Shown in pieces: positions 37,570 to 50,000 of a stretch of 64,000 bases of DNA (positions within the stretch are counted from its first letter, which is position 1; every line of letters starts with the position of its first letter). The notes below the pieces were generated by a model. That model did not search any database and had not been told where the DNA came from. It saw only the letters and a program-made list of their open reading frames with translations. Source of the DNA: Acanthornis magna. Its lineage: Eukaryota > Chordata > Aves > Passeriformes > Acanthizidae. The translations under genes and the position numbers were made by a program. The stretch spans positions 7,813,001 to 7,877,000 of the forward strand of contig JAWUZG010000056.1 of the NCBI GenBank assembly GCA_036785705.1, written 5' to 3'.

Positions 37570-40500
37570 AAATAATGCAAACAAGTGTAATGGACTTGTT
37601 GGAGATACACATAGGACCCTATAGAGTAGGGTCCCCAGCCCAACAACATCGAACACCACACCTTCAGGACTCAGATTGTTTTCAAACTTAGTAAAATAGA
37701 ATTTCTTTTCCCCTCAGCCAAAAGTGACTTCACAGAAACCTCCCACTCCACATGCGGTCCCTCAGCCGTTGTAGGAACCACCTGATCTCTTCCCACCTGG
37801 ACCAGATAATTGAAAAGAGCTGGCTGGCCTGGAACTCCGTGGCTCTTTATGAGGAAGACCACCCCCAATACTCATACTTTTTTCTCAAAACAACTTACGT
37901 TTGACAGAGAGGGAAGAAATTTTTCAATGGAAGATGGCAAACACTATAAAAAAATACCAAGTTCCAAAAACATGTATGTTTTTAGGAGCTGTAGGATATT
38001 CACAGATGGTTTTTTGGAAAGTAGACATACACAGCACCTGTGCATATCCATGTACATGCAGGCACAACTGCTTGATGACACTGGTCAGATTCCAGTGAGG
38101 AGACATTAGGTAAAAACCACAGGAACTGAATCATCTTCCTGGTATTTCGGACAGATAAATGTGGACCTGCTCACCTCTTTCCATTTTGCACTGCTCTGAT
38201 ACAATGTCATGAAAGGGTTCAGAGAGATGGAATCCAAATAATGAAAATTTGATGGCCTATCCCACTCTCCTTCTGACTCTTCTTAGGACTACCTTTCATG
38301 GCACCAAAATTAATTTGGAATGCTGATTTTAGATACTAAGAGCTCCTTTTTCCAGGCTAGTGATTTTCTGATTTCAACCTTGGCAATCTTCTTCTTTTAT
38401 GGAAGTTCATCCCTACAAGGAAAAAAGGTACCAAACTGTTCTACAAGTTATATACAGAAATTATAGCAACAATTATAGTTTAAAAACCTCTCAGAAGGGT
38501 TTTGATCCTGGTAATACTCCATTAAAACACCCAGGAATCCAAGAAAAGGACAGGTTTAACAAGGCCATTTGGTAAGTCTAAGGAAAAAAGAACAGGCAAC
38601 TAAAAGAGAGCATCCAAAAGCCAGTTAAAATCACTTCCAAAGTTCAAAGAAGACAGGAGGTCAGTAGTCAACAAAATGACATTTTGGCCATAAAAAGTCT
38701 TTATTGCACCTTGCTCCTGTATCACATGAGGAATGATAAAGTCTCTTTTCAGTGGTAATGTCAGCTTTGCTTCTCTCTCTCCTTTTTTCACCTTGCTTTA
38801 AGTGTATCGCTGCTGATTCTTCCATGGAGGGCCTTGAGTTGTCCCTGATTACTAAGAGATATAACTTTGCCTCCTGTTATTTCTTGTCTGGACTGTGAAT
38901 CAGGAATAACCTTGAGTGTATTTGTGAAGATTAAAAGATTTATCCCAACCTTGTTCCCTTTTTCTATAAGGCCTTATGAAGGTGTCAGAGAGCACACTTG
39001 ATCGGGGTGTCTCTGTAACTGCAGCATTTGCTAAGAACAAACCAGTAAGAGAACAAAGAGAATGTGACAGAGATCCCCAGATTAACCACTCTAGAACATC
39101 TTGGCTCTTTTTACTGGCAAAGTCAACAATAGCCCGTTGTTCCTTTTCCTTTTTTTCCTTCCTAAAGGAAATTAAATGTAAAAGATATGTTAGCACGGCC
39201 TTAAAGCTGAGATTTAGACATGTTTTCCAGTGTTATGATTCCCACAGCAATTGTAATTCAACTTCACTGCACATTCTACTGCGAGGCATAAAAATTAACA
39301 TCACAGTGTATACAGCAGAATATATTACCACAGCACTCAGAAATACTGTAGCAATTCAAGAACAGCATTAGGTTGTGTCTACTCCAAGCTCTTGAATGAG
39401 TGTGTAACTTTAAGCATTAATATAGGAGTTACTTGGCTTTGGCTTATGCTTACAGTCCACAGTCCCAGGTTAGTAAGATTTTGTACTTACATGTAACTTG
39501 CAGCACATGATTTTTGGGGTTTTTTTTTTTTGTTGTTTCTTAGGGATTACTCAAGTGCTTAAAATCACATGCCAGTTTAAATACCAGCCTTCTGAAACCA
39601 AGACCATTTCCGCTCAGGGGTTATTCAAGCAGCCGTTTTTATCTTTTAGATCTTCTGCTTTTCAAGCAAAAATTTCCCATCCTTGGTGACTCTTTTTTAA
39701 TTACATCTAAAAATTAATTATAATAAAGTTTGAGAAAAAATAGTTTATTGTTTTTGAGAATGAGGTGAAGTGTAAAGGACTCTTTCCCCATTACAAAAAT
39801 TGCATGGGACTGTTAATGTTAAACGCCATGGCAGTGGGGCTAGGAAGTTCAAATTTGGCAGGTGTTTGGGGGAAGAGGTGCCTTCAACTGTTCTGGTAAA
39901 AGTTTATTTTGCTTTGCTGAGTGCTTGGAAACCATTGCTCACTCACACGTGGAAGTCCTTTAACAGCAGCCTTCTCTCTCTGCTGATGTTCCCAAAGCAA
40001 ATGGGCTCCATGGCTAGTGAACAACAAGACAATTAATGGCTTAGAGAAAATACGATAAATTTATGTGCTGGAAGAAGTAGAGATCCATGTCATTGCACCC
40101 ACTTTTACTACTTCTTCAGCTCTCCCACTCTTAATCTACTGTGGCATCAGACCTTATGCTAAGTATGATTTTACACTACATAACCACACCTGGCATGTTT
40201 CTCTCACTAAAGAGCATAAAATATTGTCAAGTCTAAGTCTCTTGAGATTTGAGCCACTAGCGTACTGCTCTAACAGACAGAACTTAAAAATACTGTTTTA
40301 TTCTGTATCAATAAATTGTGTGGTAACTTAGAAGCACAACTATGGTTGTAGGCCATTTGTAGACCATTACTGATTTTGTATTTGACACACAGGATATGGA
40401 AGGCCAGGTTTTCAGAGCAGAGCTTATTATTGCAGCATGTGGAGACAGCTGGTGCTCTGCTGAGAGGACTGCTGGTTTCTGCATCTTTTATTAGCACGGA

Positions 40501-42920
40501 ATACATACTGTAGCCAGAAACACCTCTGCCTGGACTAACTTCATTTATTTTTCTGGCCTCTTCCTCCTTGAAGTGTATGAATATCCTGGGGAATGTGCAC
40601 ACATGGCAGCAAGGACAGCTGTACGTGTGAGGAACACTTGGTTGTTAGTCCTGCTGTCTGTTTCCAGCAGTGCTGCTGGTGACAGAGCGTGCAGGGCCAG
40701 TGCCTCACTAATGCTGTAAAGGGTTTTGCTCTGCCTGAGACACGGATCAGCCTCCTGAGGCCACATGAGGCTCAGAGCCTGGCTGGGACAGGGACTCTGA
40801 GGACACAGAGACCATACTCCAGACCAAACAAGAAGGAAGGAGCACAGAGAATCTTATTACAGTCGATTCAGGGCCCTGGAAACACAAGGTGTGGGAATTG
40901 CTGGATTTTAGTACAAGATGACATGAACCTTTTCCCATTTGGAAAAACAGCTTCCTCTGTCATAATCATCTGCAAGCAAATAAGTCAAATATTTCTTCAT
41001 GTATTGTTAGGGAATTAGAGCATTTAATATTAAAATAGTGAAATGAAAAATTATCAGTTTTCCATTATATTTCTCTGCAAAAATGAGGAGGAAAAGGCAA
41101 AGGATTTCAGCAGTATTTTAGCCCCCCAGTGAACCTACAGACTGCAGAGTTCATGAACAGATGAACAAAGAGTGCTTTTCCACAGTGGAATACAATGTTT
41201 TTGGAATTACAATAGCATATGAATTTAATATCTCTAAGAATAACTTGTTTTCATTACTGGGTGGATGCAGAGAATCAGAATTTTTCAGAAAGGGCTGAGA
41301 ACATGACATAATATAAAAAGAACAGGCTCACACAGAGGTTTGTAGAGCTACAAGCAGTTTCCTCTGGAGACTCCTCAGAGCTTGCTCTTGACAATAGTAA
41401 ATATGATATGATTAAATAGATGCCAGTTTGAGCCCTGTTGAGGCTAATAAAGGTAAATAATTATTGTGATTTGGGTTTTTCAGGCTTATCTGCAGCAGGC
41501 ACCCCCCAGTCTCACATGCCAAACATCTGTTTCAAGAGCCAGGTGCTCTGAGACCTCCCAGTGCTCATTGCTGGGGAAGAGCTGAGTATGTAAGGAAAAG
41601 CTTCTCAAGGAAGCTCTCACTGAGGCATTCACACAGCAAAGACAGGAAGGTTCTGGATTTCATTCAGCTTTCCAGGGGACAAAATCAGAAGAGATAATTC
41701 TAGTCAGGCGAAACAGTTGTGGGTCCGGATGACAGTAGTTTACATTTTAAAACTAATTTTTTCTAACTCTTCTGCAATGTCTCATATCTGCATTGACTGA
41801 AAGAGAATTGTTCAATCACTGTATCCCAGATTTGATAAGGAATGCAGTTCTGGAGTTGTTTGAGCAAGGAGTGGCCTAATCATCTAAGAAAAAACAATTG
41901 TGGCATTTATGCATTTGTCATGGATTTTTTTCACATCTCTGATGTTGAAATTATTGTTCCCATTATTGTTCCCATCTCCAAACTAGTATCAGGAAGTAAC
42001 ACTGCCCAAAAAGTCGCATGGAGTTAAAATTGCATCTCCTCGGTGTCTCAAGGAAAGCTGATGAAGCAGTCTTTTGGCCACATGTTTTGGTTCTGTTACA
42101 AGCCAGGTACTCACATGCACCTATTCTTAATATACTTCCGTGGTTTAGGCATTAAACTCTACTTGTACCTCTTTGTTGAGAGTTTGAGTCTTATACTTAG
42201 AAGCCTTTTTGACATCACCTGTATTTCGAAGGGATTCCTTCTGGAAGATTTCTTCTAGCAGCATTTATACTGTAAGTCAGCGCTTGTTCTGTGGTGCTCT
42301 AAAACACATCGGTATATACAGATTTTTCAAATTTGTATTTCTTATTAGTGTTGAAAATTAAGTAAGTGGGGCAGACTAAGAACCATTAGATTTAGGGAGT
42401 CTTCAATGTTCAGACCCCTGAAAAAACAGCTGAATTCTTCAGCAGATTATTATAATAATAAATACAGTTTTATGGAACATCTGTGCCCAAAGGCCTCTTC
42501 AAAAGCACATTTAAAATGTTAGCATATTGCAATCTCTTCTGCTTCTCATCACATTGCTTTCAATTGGGAAAGAACTGCCCACAAAATACTCCTGCAAAAA
42601 TGTCACAACAGTCAGAGTTTACTGGAAAAAAATAATAAGGTAAGATACTAATGGGTGAAATACATATGATTACAGAATATTCTTGGTTTCCATATAAACA
42701 ACACACTATCAATGTAAACTGCCCAAAAATATTGCTAATGTAGGCTTAAGGTTGTGATATAATGCTCTTGCCTTGCTGAGTGCAGGACATCTGGCTGGAG
42801 AGCAAGTAGGACAAGAGAACTGATCTTTCCCTTCTATTTGGCATTTCTGAGATTGCATCTGAACATTGCAGCTGCTTTGGGGTGCCTGAGGACAGCGAGA
42901 GTCCAGCAGGGAGCCAGGAC
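37570..42920. other. Non-coding DNA, no gene seen
   Basis: AT-rich unique sequence with a T-run at 39520-39531, a GC-richer patch at about 40560-40900 and a perfect 12-bp tandem duplication (ATTATTGTTCCC, 41950-41973). Open frames reach 131 codons (38976-39371, plus strand) but resemble no protein I know and lack splice-site context. No repeat family is recognised with confidence. Confidence 0.5.
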
Positions 42921-42924
42921 AGGA

Positions 42925-43333
42925 TAGTCAGGGCTGGAACACACAGTGTATGGGGGAGCTCGGTTTGTTTAACCTGGGGAAGGCTGAGGAGGGGCAGGAA
43001 TCAGTCTTACACTGCCCAAAGAAGGGGCTACAGAGCAGATGGAGCCAGATCCCTCCAGAAGTGCACAGTGAAAAGACAAGAAGCTGTAAACACAAGTTGC
43101 AGCAACAGAAATTTTAGTTGGACATAAGGAAATAATTGTCACTGTGAGAGCAGGGAGCAGGCTGCCCAGAGAGGCTGTAGGATCTCTTGTTTGGAGGTTT
43201 TTAAAACACAGCTGGGCAAATCCTTGAGAAACATGATCTAACTTTGAAGTTAGACTTGCTTTGAACAAGAGTTTGGACTTGATTAGGATCTTCAGTGGTC
43301 CCTTCCAACCTCATTTTTTCTTTTCTGTGGTTC
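42925..43333 (+). mobile_element. CR1 LINE 3' fragment (about 400 bp)
   Basis: Successive CR1 landmarks appear in order on the plus strand. They are 'GGCTGGAACACACAGTGTAT' (42932), 'TTTGTTTAACCTGGGGAAGG' (42965), a 'GGACATAAGGAAATAATTG' block (43120), 'AGGCTGCCCAGAGAGGCTG' (43159), 'GAGGTTTTTAAAACACAGCT' (43194) and 'TTCAGTGGTCCCTTCCAACC' (43291-43310). These cover the end of the reverse-transcriptase frame and the 3' untranslated region. Stops and small deletions break the frame, so this is a dead 5'-truncated copy. The 81-, 99- and 70-codon frames over it are shadows. Confidence 0.93.
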
Positions 43334-44875
43334 AATTCCGCTAAGGTACAAAGTGACCCCCATAGCTGTATACCAAAATATGCTAACCCAAAAGAGGCTC
43401 CAAATTCAGCCAAGAATTTGTTTCACTGCTAAATACCCCCTAAGCTGCCACAGCACTACTGTTGGAAATGCCTGTACCCTAAGTGATCTCATACACGTTC
43501 TGTTACATTAAGACAAGTTTACACAGTTTCTGTCAGGAAAAAATCGAGATAAATATACTGTGATAGTGCTTCTACATTGCCAACATTTCTAATTGAGTGG
43601 GTGATGTTGGCTTTAATCAGAATATGATTTGTGGAGTCATTGGGATAAAAAAAGCTAATTAAGGCTTGATTGGCCTCATAGATCGACTTACAGATCCAAG
43701 CTCACCTTAAGATTATGCCTCGTCATCCTACAGAAATAAACATTTAGGGCTCTCATTCTGATCCGGCAGCATTTGACACTGCCCTTGCAATAGCATAAAT
43801 AGCTGCAGGAGCACAGGGGTTATGAGTTAGACTCCCAGTATTTTTTGATGGACTGGAGTTATACAGAGCCATTAAATAAATTAGCTCAAGAGATTCTAAT
43901 TCACTGAAACATCTTTTACATTAGAATATAGCTAGGTGAAACTATTGCTTCAAATTTTTTAGTGTTCACTTAGCTACTTCATCCAGTAAATCCCTAATAA
44001 AGTAATCACAATGTGATATGCACAAGGAGATAAAACACTGCCATCATAAACACAGCAAAGAACCAAGGTGTCTGAAACTATTACTCTAAAACTATTATTC
44101 TGTGGAAGGCAGGAGGGGAGTGGGGATTTGTGTTGTTGTGGTTTTTTTAAAACACAGCACGTGTGGCAGCCTTTTATGAAGCAATATTTTACCTTCCACT
44201 GCAGGACACAATGTTTTCAAACATCCAGATGAAAGCAAACAGGGCCTGAGGATCTGCTGTCTCACTTATGAAATGGGTTATAGACATGTAGATAAGCTCT
44301 TGCAAAGGGAGGCACGCCTGCTGCCTCATTAAGTATAGCTGGTATAGGCTCTGTGTTCACTGACTGAGGCACAGCAGAGCACCAAATGGAGTCTAATCGC
44401 AGTGGATTCCAATTTATAGAAGAGATGAGCCAGTGACTTGTGGTTACCCTCATCAAAGAGTGCTGATATTGTTGTTAAATCGTATTTACTCATCTCTGGC
44501 ATTAAATTATAATCTGAACGATGTTTTTTTCTCTGTTTTTTGTGAAGGGAATCAGATATGGTTTGAACCTCCTTACCAGTTTTAATTCTGTTTCCTTGCT
44601 GAAAACTGAGCCCATGAGCTTCTGTTCATAAACCAGAAGCAGTGGCTCTGGGAACTAGGAGAGTTTTCTGCTTTATCTGCACAGTCGGTTCACTGTGTTA
44701 CAGCTAACACAAGGTATGTGTATATGTGCACGCTGCGTACATACATTGAAGAGTATGAATGAAAGGGAAATGTCTATAAGCAGAGTGCTGGAAAGGACCA
44801 GAAATGTGACACCCATCTCTGACTTTATTTTTGTGCTGGTGTGGTATTACCCATCACCCAAATTTGTCAGTTCAT
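43334..44875. other. Non-coding DNA, no gene seen
   Basis: Unique AT-rich sequence. The part at 43600-43720 is repeat-free and carries 'GCTAATTAAGGC' (43653) and 'TTTAATCAG' (43612), so it is another weak candidate for a conserved element. No open frame exceeds 70 codons and no repeat is recognised. Confidence 0.5.
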
Positions 44876-44957
44876 AGATGGTCCCTGTAGCCACAGATAT
44901 TGAGAGCACAGAATACCTCATAATGGGTCACGACAGGCTGTCAGTTTTCCTGTAGGA
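44876..44957 (+). repeat. Local direct repeat, copy 1
   Basis: This segment of about 80 bp recurs 435 bp downstream at 45311-45392 in the same orientation. Over the 80 bases that align without gaps I count 6 mismatches, about 92% identity by eye. The flanking sequences on either side of the two copies do not match. The unit ends at a perfect short hairpin (44943-44962) that is broken in the second copy. No known repeat family is recognised. Confidence 0.9.
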
Positions 44958-45310
44958 AAACTTGATTAATCTCTTTTTACATGGCACATTATGTTTGCAT
45001 TAGCATGAGCTGTTAGGCAGGCTATGTTGTTACTGCCCTCTTGAGCTATTACTCAACGATATATTTAGTGCATCTTACATGCAAACTTTTACAACTTGAG
45101 CTTTACCTTTCGTTGAAAAGGTCATGAGTTCATTTCCCAGTGAGAATGACTTTTCAACCCACTTACCTGAAATACAGTGTTGCCATTTTTAGCTGCACTG
45201 CAATGTTCATTCCACCCCAGAGAAAATCATCTTGGAAAAGCACTTAGAAGTAAAACAAAGAGCTGACCTTACCATATTCAGCTTTGTAGGGGCTTACCTG
45301 GTATCTGTGT

Positions 45311-45392
45311 AAATGGTCCCTATAGCCACAGCTATTGAGAGCACCGAATACCTCCTAATGGGTCACGACAGGCTGTCAGGTTTCCAGTAGGA
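45311..45392 (+). repeat. Local direct repeat, copy 2
   Basis: This is the second copy of the unit at 44876-44957, at a constant offset of 435 bp. The longest exact shared stretch includes 'TAATGGGTCACGACAGGCTG' followed by TCAG. Copy 2 has a short dyad 'ATAGCCACAGCTAT' (45319-45332) that is disrupted in copy 1. The copies may be two insertions of an unrecognised short element, or the product of an unequal local duplication followed by loss of the remainder. Confidence 0.9.
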
Positions 45393-47068
45393 TGCTAATT
45401 GATTATCCAGCTTTCAGACTCACAATATGTTCATCCAAAGCCCAGCGTTCTACCTTTTTGACTGGAATACTTTTCAGTCACACCGTGCTGGGTTTTATGG
45501 TTTCAGAGCCAGAAAAAAGAGCAAGGTGCATTTCAGGATTTTTAAAAAGTATATATTATTTGAACCTAAATTACGTGTTTTTGCAGTCAGCTGCTGTGAA
45601 ACTAATTATAAGGAGTCTATACGCATTCAGTTCTGCTTCTTTAAACATGCAAATAGCTCTCTTGTCATTATTATGGTTCAGTGAATAGGAACAGGGGCAA
45701 GGAGGGAGTTTAGCTATTGATTTTGCGGGGCAGGAACTTCACTACAGAGCTCTCACTTTTCTGACTTGGGTGGAAATTCTGTAAGACTATGATAGTGATT
45801 ATTCTCATCTCTGCTATTTCAGCAGTGTTTAAACTTGGGCTTCAGGGTCCCTAATGGCCAAATGGGGATGGTGATCTACGCATTGTGCTGAAGAGAGTTT
45901 AGGACCAATGGGTGATTTTTGCATATGTGCCAGTGGTTACTGCTCAGGTGAACAAGGCGAGCATTATCTTAATTACTCGGTGTGAAATGCCAGATTGCTG
46001 TATTCTCTGACTTGCTAATTCTTAGTAATGTGGTGCTAATGCTATCCCTCACCATATACAGTCAAAAGATGCTGCAAATTAAATACAGCTATCATAGTAG
46101 CCACAACTAACTGAAATCAATTTGTATGTTTTTCTGAGAATTTCTTCTGGGGATTTTTATTTTCAGCAGCACCCAGCTTTATCATTAATTTCACAAACCT
46201 GGCATGGACCAGAGTGCACACAGAATTATTACTGGTCTCTAAATAGGGGAGCAGCCAATGGGAACTAAAACCTATTCCTGGCTGAGATCCTGCACCGTGG
46301 GTCTGCTCCCTCAGCTGACCCCTTGCATTTTTCAAGTGTTGGGTTTTCCAGTGTGGATTTGCTCAAACCAGAATGAGAATTACTGGCCCAGTAATACCTA
46401 TTATTGGAAGTGAATTGAGAACCTTCAGTCATGCTAGAGAGAGAACTGGCATTGCAAAATATCCTTGTTTGTCTGCCTGGAGAAAGTATTTTTTTTTAAA
46501 AGCCATATATTTTAAAATATATCTTGTAAACTGTGTATTTGTAGTATTGACTGTCACTTTTCTCGTAGTACAAAAGGATGTCGCTCTTGTTTCTCCGTCG
46601 GGGGTAAAGAGCCTTCCCCGACCCTTTGTGCCGGGAGGCAGAGAGCAGCGCAGCCCTCCCTGGCTCCTTGGGAGCAGGACTGCCCCAGCACAGGGCAGCC
46701 TCTGCAGTGTCTGCTCGCAGGCCAGGGGCAGGGCAGGCCATCCTGAAATGAGGGGTTTGTGACTGCCTGCTTGGTGGCTGACTGCTGCAGTGCATGAGCT
46801 CAGGGTGAGTGCTGATTCGAAACAGGGTGAAAATATTATAGTGCACACGCCCTTAAGGACTGAGAGTTCTGAGTGGCTGTTTTTTCCTGTGCATCAGGCT
46901 AAAGGAAAGTAGAAGCCTTGTGATAAATATACTATACAGAACTGTAGTTAAACCTGAATAATAAGGTCACGTGGCCGTTCTTTGAATCCATATTACTAAA
47001 CGTTCTGATCTTCGTCTTTTGCATCTGTTTATGGCAGCTCTGAGCTGTTTCCTGAAAAAAGCCTTGGT

Positions 47069-47099
47069 GTGACATGACACAATGCAATGTTCATGTCAC
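47069..47099. other. Imperfect hairpin/dyad, 9 + 3 bp stem
   Basis: The left arm GTGACATGA (47069-47077) is exactly complementary to TCATGTCAC (47091-47099). After a one-base bulge, ACA pairs with TGT around the six-base loop ATGCAA. The stem is too short for a microRNA precursor. It could be a dimeric transcription-factor site or a chance palindrome. Confidence 0.6.
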
Positions 47100-50000
47100 C
47101 TGGTAACGCACTCTGAAAGGGACCCTGATTTTTTGAATGTGTTATACTTGGAGATTATTAATTGCAAAGCTTTGCTGCTGTATTATTTTGCTGCTAGTTG
47201 CAGCTGTAACAAAAGCATCCAAGATTTTATGACTATTACAGTTCAGCTTTAAATTTATACTTCCTATAAATGCCATAATATTGTTACTTTAATCTGTAAA
47301 TCAAGTTTGTCATGGACTACACATTAAAAATGGCTCCTGTGTCCAATATAACTCCTAGCAGCCCAAATTTTGGTGGATAAGTGTTGATTTTAAAAGGACT
47401 CTTATGCCCTGAGCTCATCATATTCCTGACTGCCACAGTGCAGCTATGTTATGGAAGATCAAGAGGGAAAAATATTTCTGTTAGTGAAACATTTATTCTT
47501 GGCAGTCATTGAAACTTTGCTAGATTTTCAGTTCTATCATTCCCCAGAACCAAGACATCAGTCTTCTTTTTTTAAAGCTGAAACAAGTGGGAGTGATGGG
47601 ACCAGCCCAGGCAGTTCTGTGCTGTTTGATGAAACTCCTGGAGCTCCTCCACAAGGAGCTGTGAGCCTGGGGGTATGCCACAAGCGCTGCCCGTGCCCGC
47701 CAGTTGCAGCCCAGCTCCACTCTGAAAGGTCAAAGCAGAGCTCTAAGCCCAGCGAAATTAGCTTTATTCTGAGGCTGGCACTGGTACCTCAGCATTGTGC
47801 TAACATTGGTGTGAAGCCTCAAAGGCAGAGCTGGCCTGAGTGCAGCCAGCCTGCAGTGTGGAGAGCGCTGGGCTGAACAGAGTGGCATTCCACAGAAAAA
47901 TGAAAAAAACCAGCCTTGGTAATTTCATATCAGCCTGGGTCAGTGAAGGGTCAAAAATGGCAGGACAGGAGCCACACAACACTCTGCCTCCTGCATTAGA
48001 GCTCATAGGCAGAGCGTGAGAATTCACCCTCCCCTTGCAGGAGCAAGGCCCAGGTGAAGAGATCTGGATACCAAAAGCTGGGAAGGATCCAGGGTACAGA
48101 GGTTAGCTCAGATTTTACAAGCCACCTTTAAGCCTTGGCTCCCACGGTGGGTGATCCTGTCGGCTGTGTGCTGGGAGATGGGACCCAACACACTGTGACA
48201 CTGGAGACCTGAAAGAGAGGAGGCTGCAGGCAAGGCAGGAAAGGGGAAGGTGCAGAGGGAGGATGTGTGTTTGCTGCTATTTGATTTGGGCTGCCTGTCC
48301 CTACAGAGTGTGACATCCTGGGCTTGCTGATAACATTTCCTCTTGGTTCCTTGCTTTGGCCCATCATTGCCTTGACACTGAGGTCAAGCTAAAGAGCAAT
48401 AGGTTGAGGCTTCTTGACTCTTAGACGTCATCTTATCTAAGAAAGGCAACGGGAAACATATCACAGCAAGTGATACTTGCACCGAGGGGTCAGTACTGCC
48501 AAGGATGAGCAACAGTGAGTGTGTTTCTTTTTGCCATCAGATCTGGGTGAATATATCAGCAGTTGTTAAGTGTCTTTTAGTTGTTTCCATGAGTATTCGA
48601 AGATTCTCCTGAATTAATTTTGCATAGTATCTGTTCAGAAGATAGGATTGCTCATGGAAGCAGGCTGGTTCATGGTGAGTTTGAGTGAATGAAAAGAAAT
48701 ACTGCTGCTCATTGGTGTGAGCTGATCATGTGCTTTCAAAACTTTCAGGAAGTAATGAATTTTGGAAAACTTTAGGCTGTCTTTTCCTGTTATTGATGCT
48801 GCTCCTTTTCCAGTCTCATTACTAAACACCAATCCTGCCCGGTCAGACAGGGAGCTTTACATTCTTGGGTTTTTTTAAAGGAAAAGAAAAAATTACTTTC
48901 CAGCTGCTATTTTTTTCAGATAAGAGTTATGGAAACAGAAATGTTCTCATTCCCCTGCAAAAGGGGATATTGGAGAACAAAAGGTAGTGTAACTTTCCCT
49001 TGATTTCCCAAGTTGTGCATGGCCTTAGTTACCAGGGAAAAGTTCCACTTAGTCTGACCGTTTCCTTCCCTAGAAGGACAAAGAAGGTGTTTTGCAGTTG
49101 CTGATGAATGTTGCTCTGGTCACAGCTGAATAGAGCACGACACCATTCATTTGAGCAGCGAAGCTAATCCTGTTATTCAGGACAAGGGCCCTTCATCACT
49201 TGGGCTGGAGGAAGATTCCCCAGACCTTGGTTCCTCTCCCACACATACTCACAGAACTGGGGCAGCAGCAGCCGCCCTGGCACCTGACCTGAGCCAGGTG
49301 CTGCCCATAAGTGATTCAGTGAGAGGCAGTGGGCATGAGACCACCTTCCCTTCTGCAGGTCTTATTAGTTATTTTCCATTCATGCACTAAAGAAAAAAAA
49401 GATATAATTTTATTGGTTTTTCAGTTCAGATATAATTTTAGCAGCATCGAATGCAAAATAGTAGCACCTTTGGACTAGCCTGTTAGTGGGAAGGAAACAA
49501 AACTCCTATTCCGAGTGTGGGGAAGGTTTTAGACGTTTCAAACTAGAAAAGAACCTGAGTTACCTCTTTGAAATACACTGAAGAATAAAAATCTTTGTGT
49601 TACCAGTAGCCTGCTTTTGCAAAGGTTGTGATCATACGGTGTGGTGGCAATAAAACAGATTGTGCCTTGCCTGTGCACCCAAATCTCAAATGCTTTATGA
49701 CTGTTTTGCCTTCTGATGCCGCACTGCTTAACGTAGAAATTCTTCTCCTCCATCCAGATTTCAGAGCAGAATGTAAGACATGATAGAGATGCTATTAACT
49801 CTATTTACACAGTAATTTCCCCTTGAGTGTCTGAGTAAGAAACATGCAGATCTATCGTGTGGTAGTTAGTGAAAAATTTTGAATGGGTCCATGTGGTGCT
49901 TGGCCAGAGAAGAGAGCGCGACAAAGCGTAAGTGCCAAACCCCAAACGTGTGCCTGCTGCTCTCAGTGTGAGGAGCATGTAACCTGCACTGCCCTGCTCT

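Noticed and set aside
41950..41973. 12-bp tandem duplication, with similar small ones at 1638-1658 and 13515-13536
   Set aside because: Short replication-slippage duplications are common in non-coding DNA and carry no functional signal by themselves.
47451..47876. 141-codon plus-strand frame
   Set aside because: It lies in a GC-richer patch, overlaps minus-strand frames, and shows no recognisable domain or splice context.
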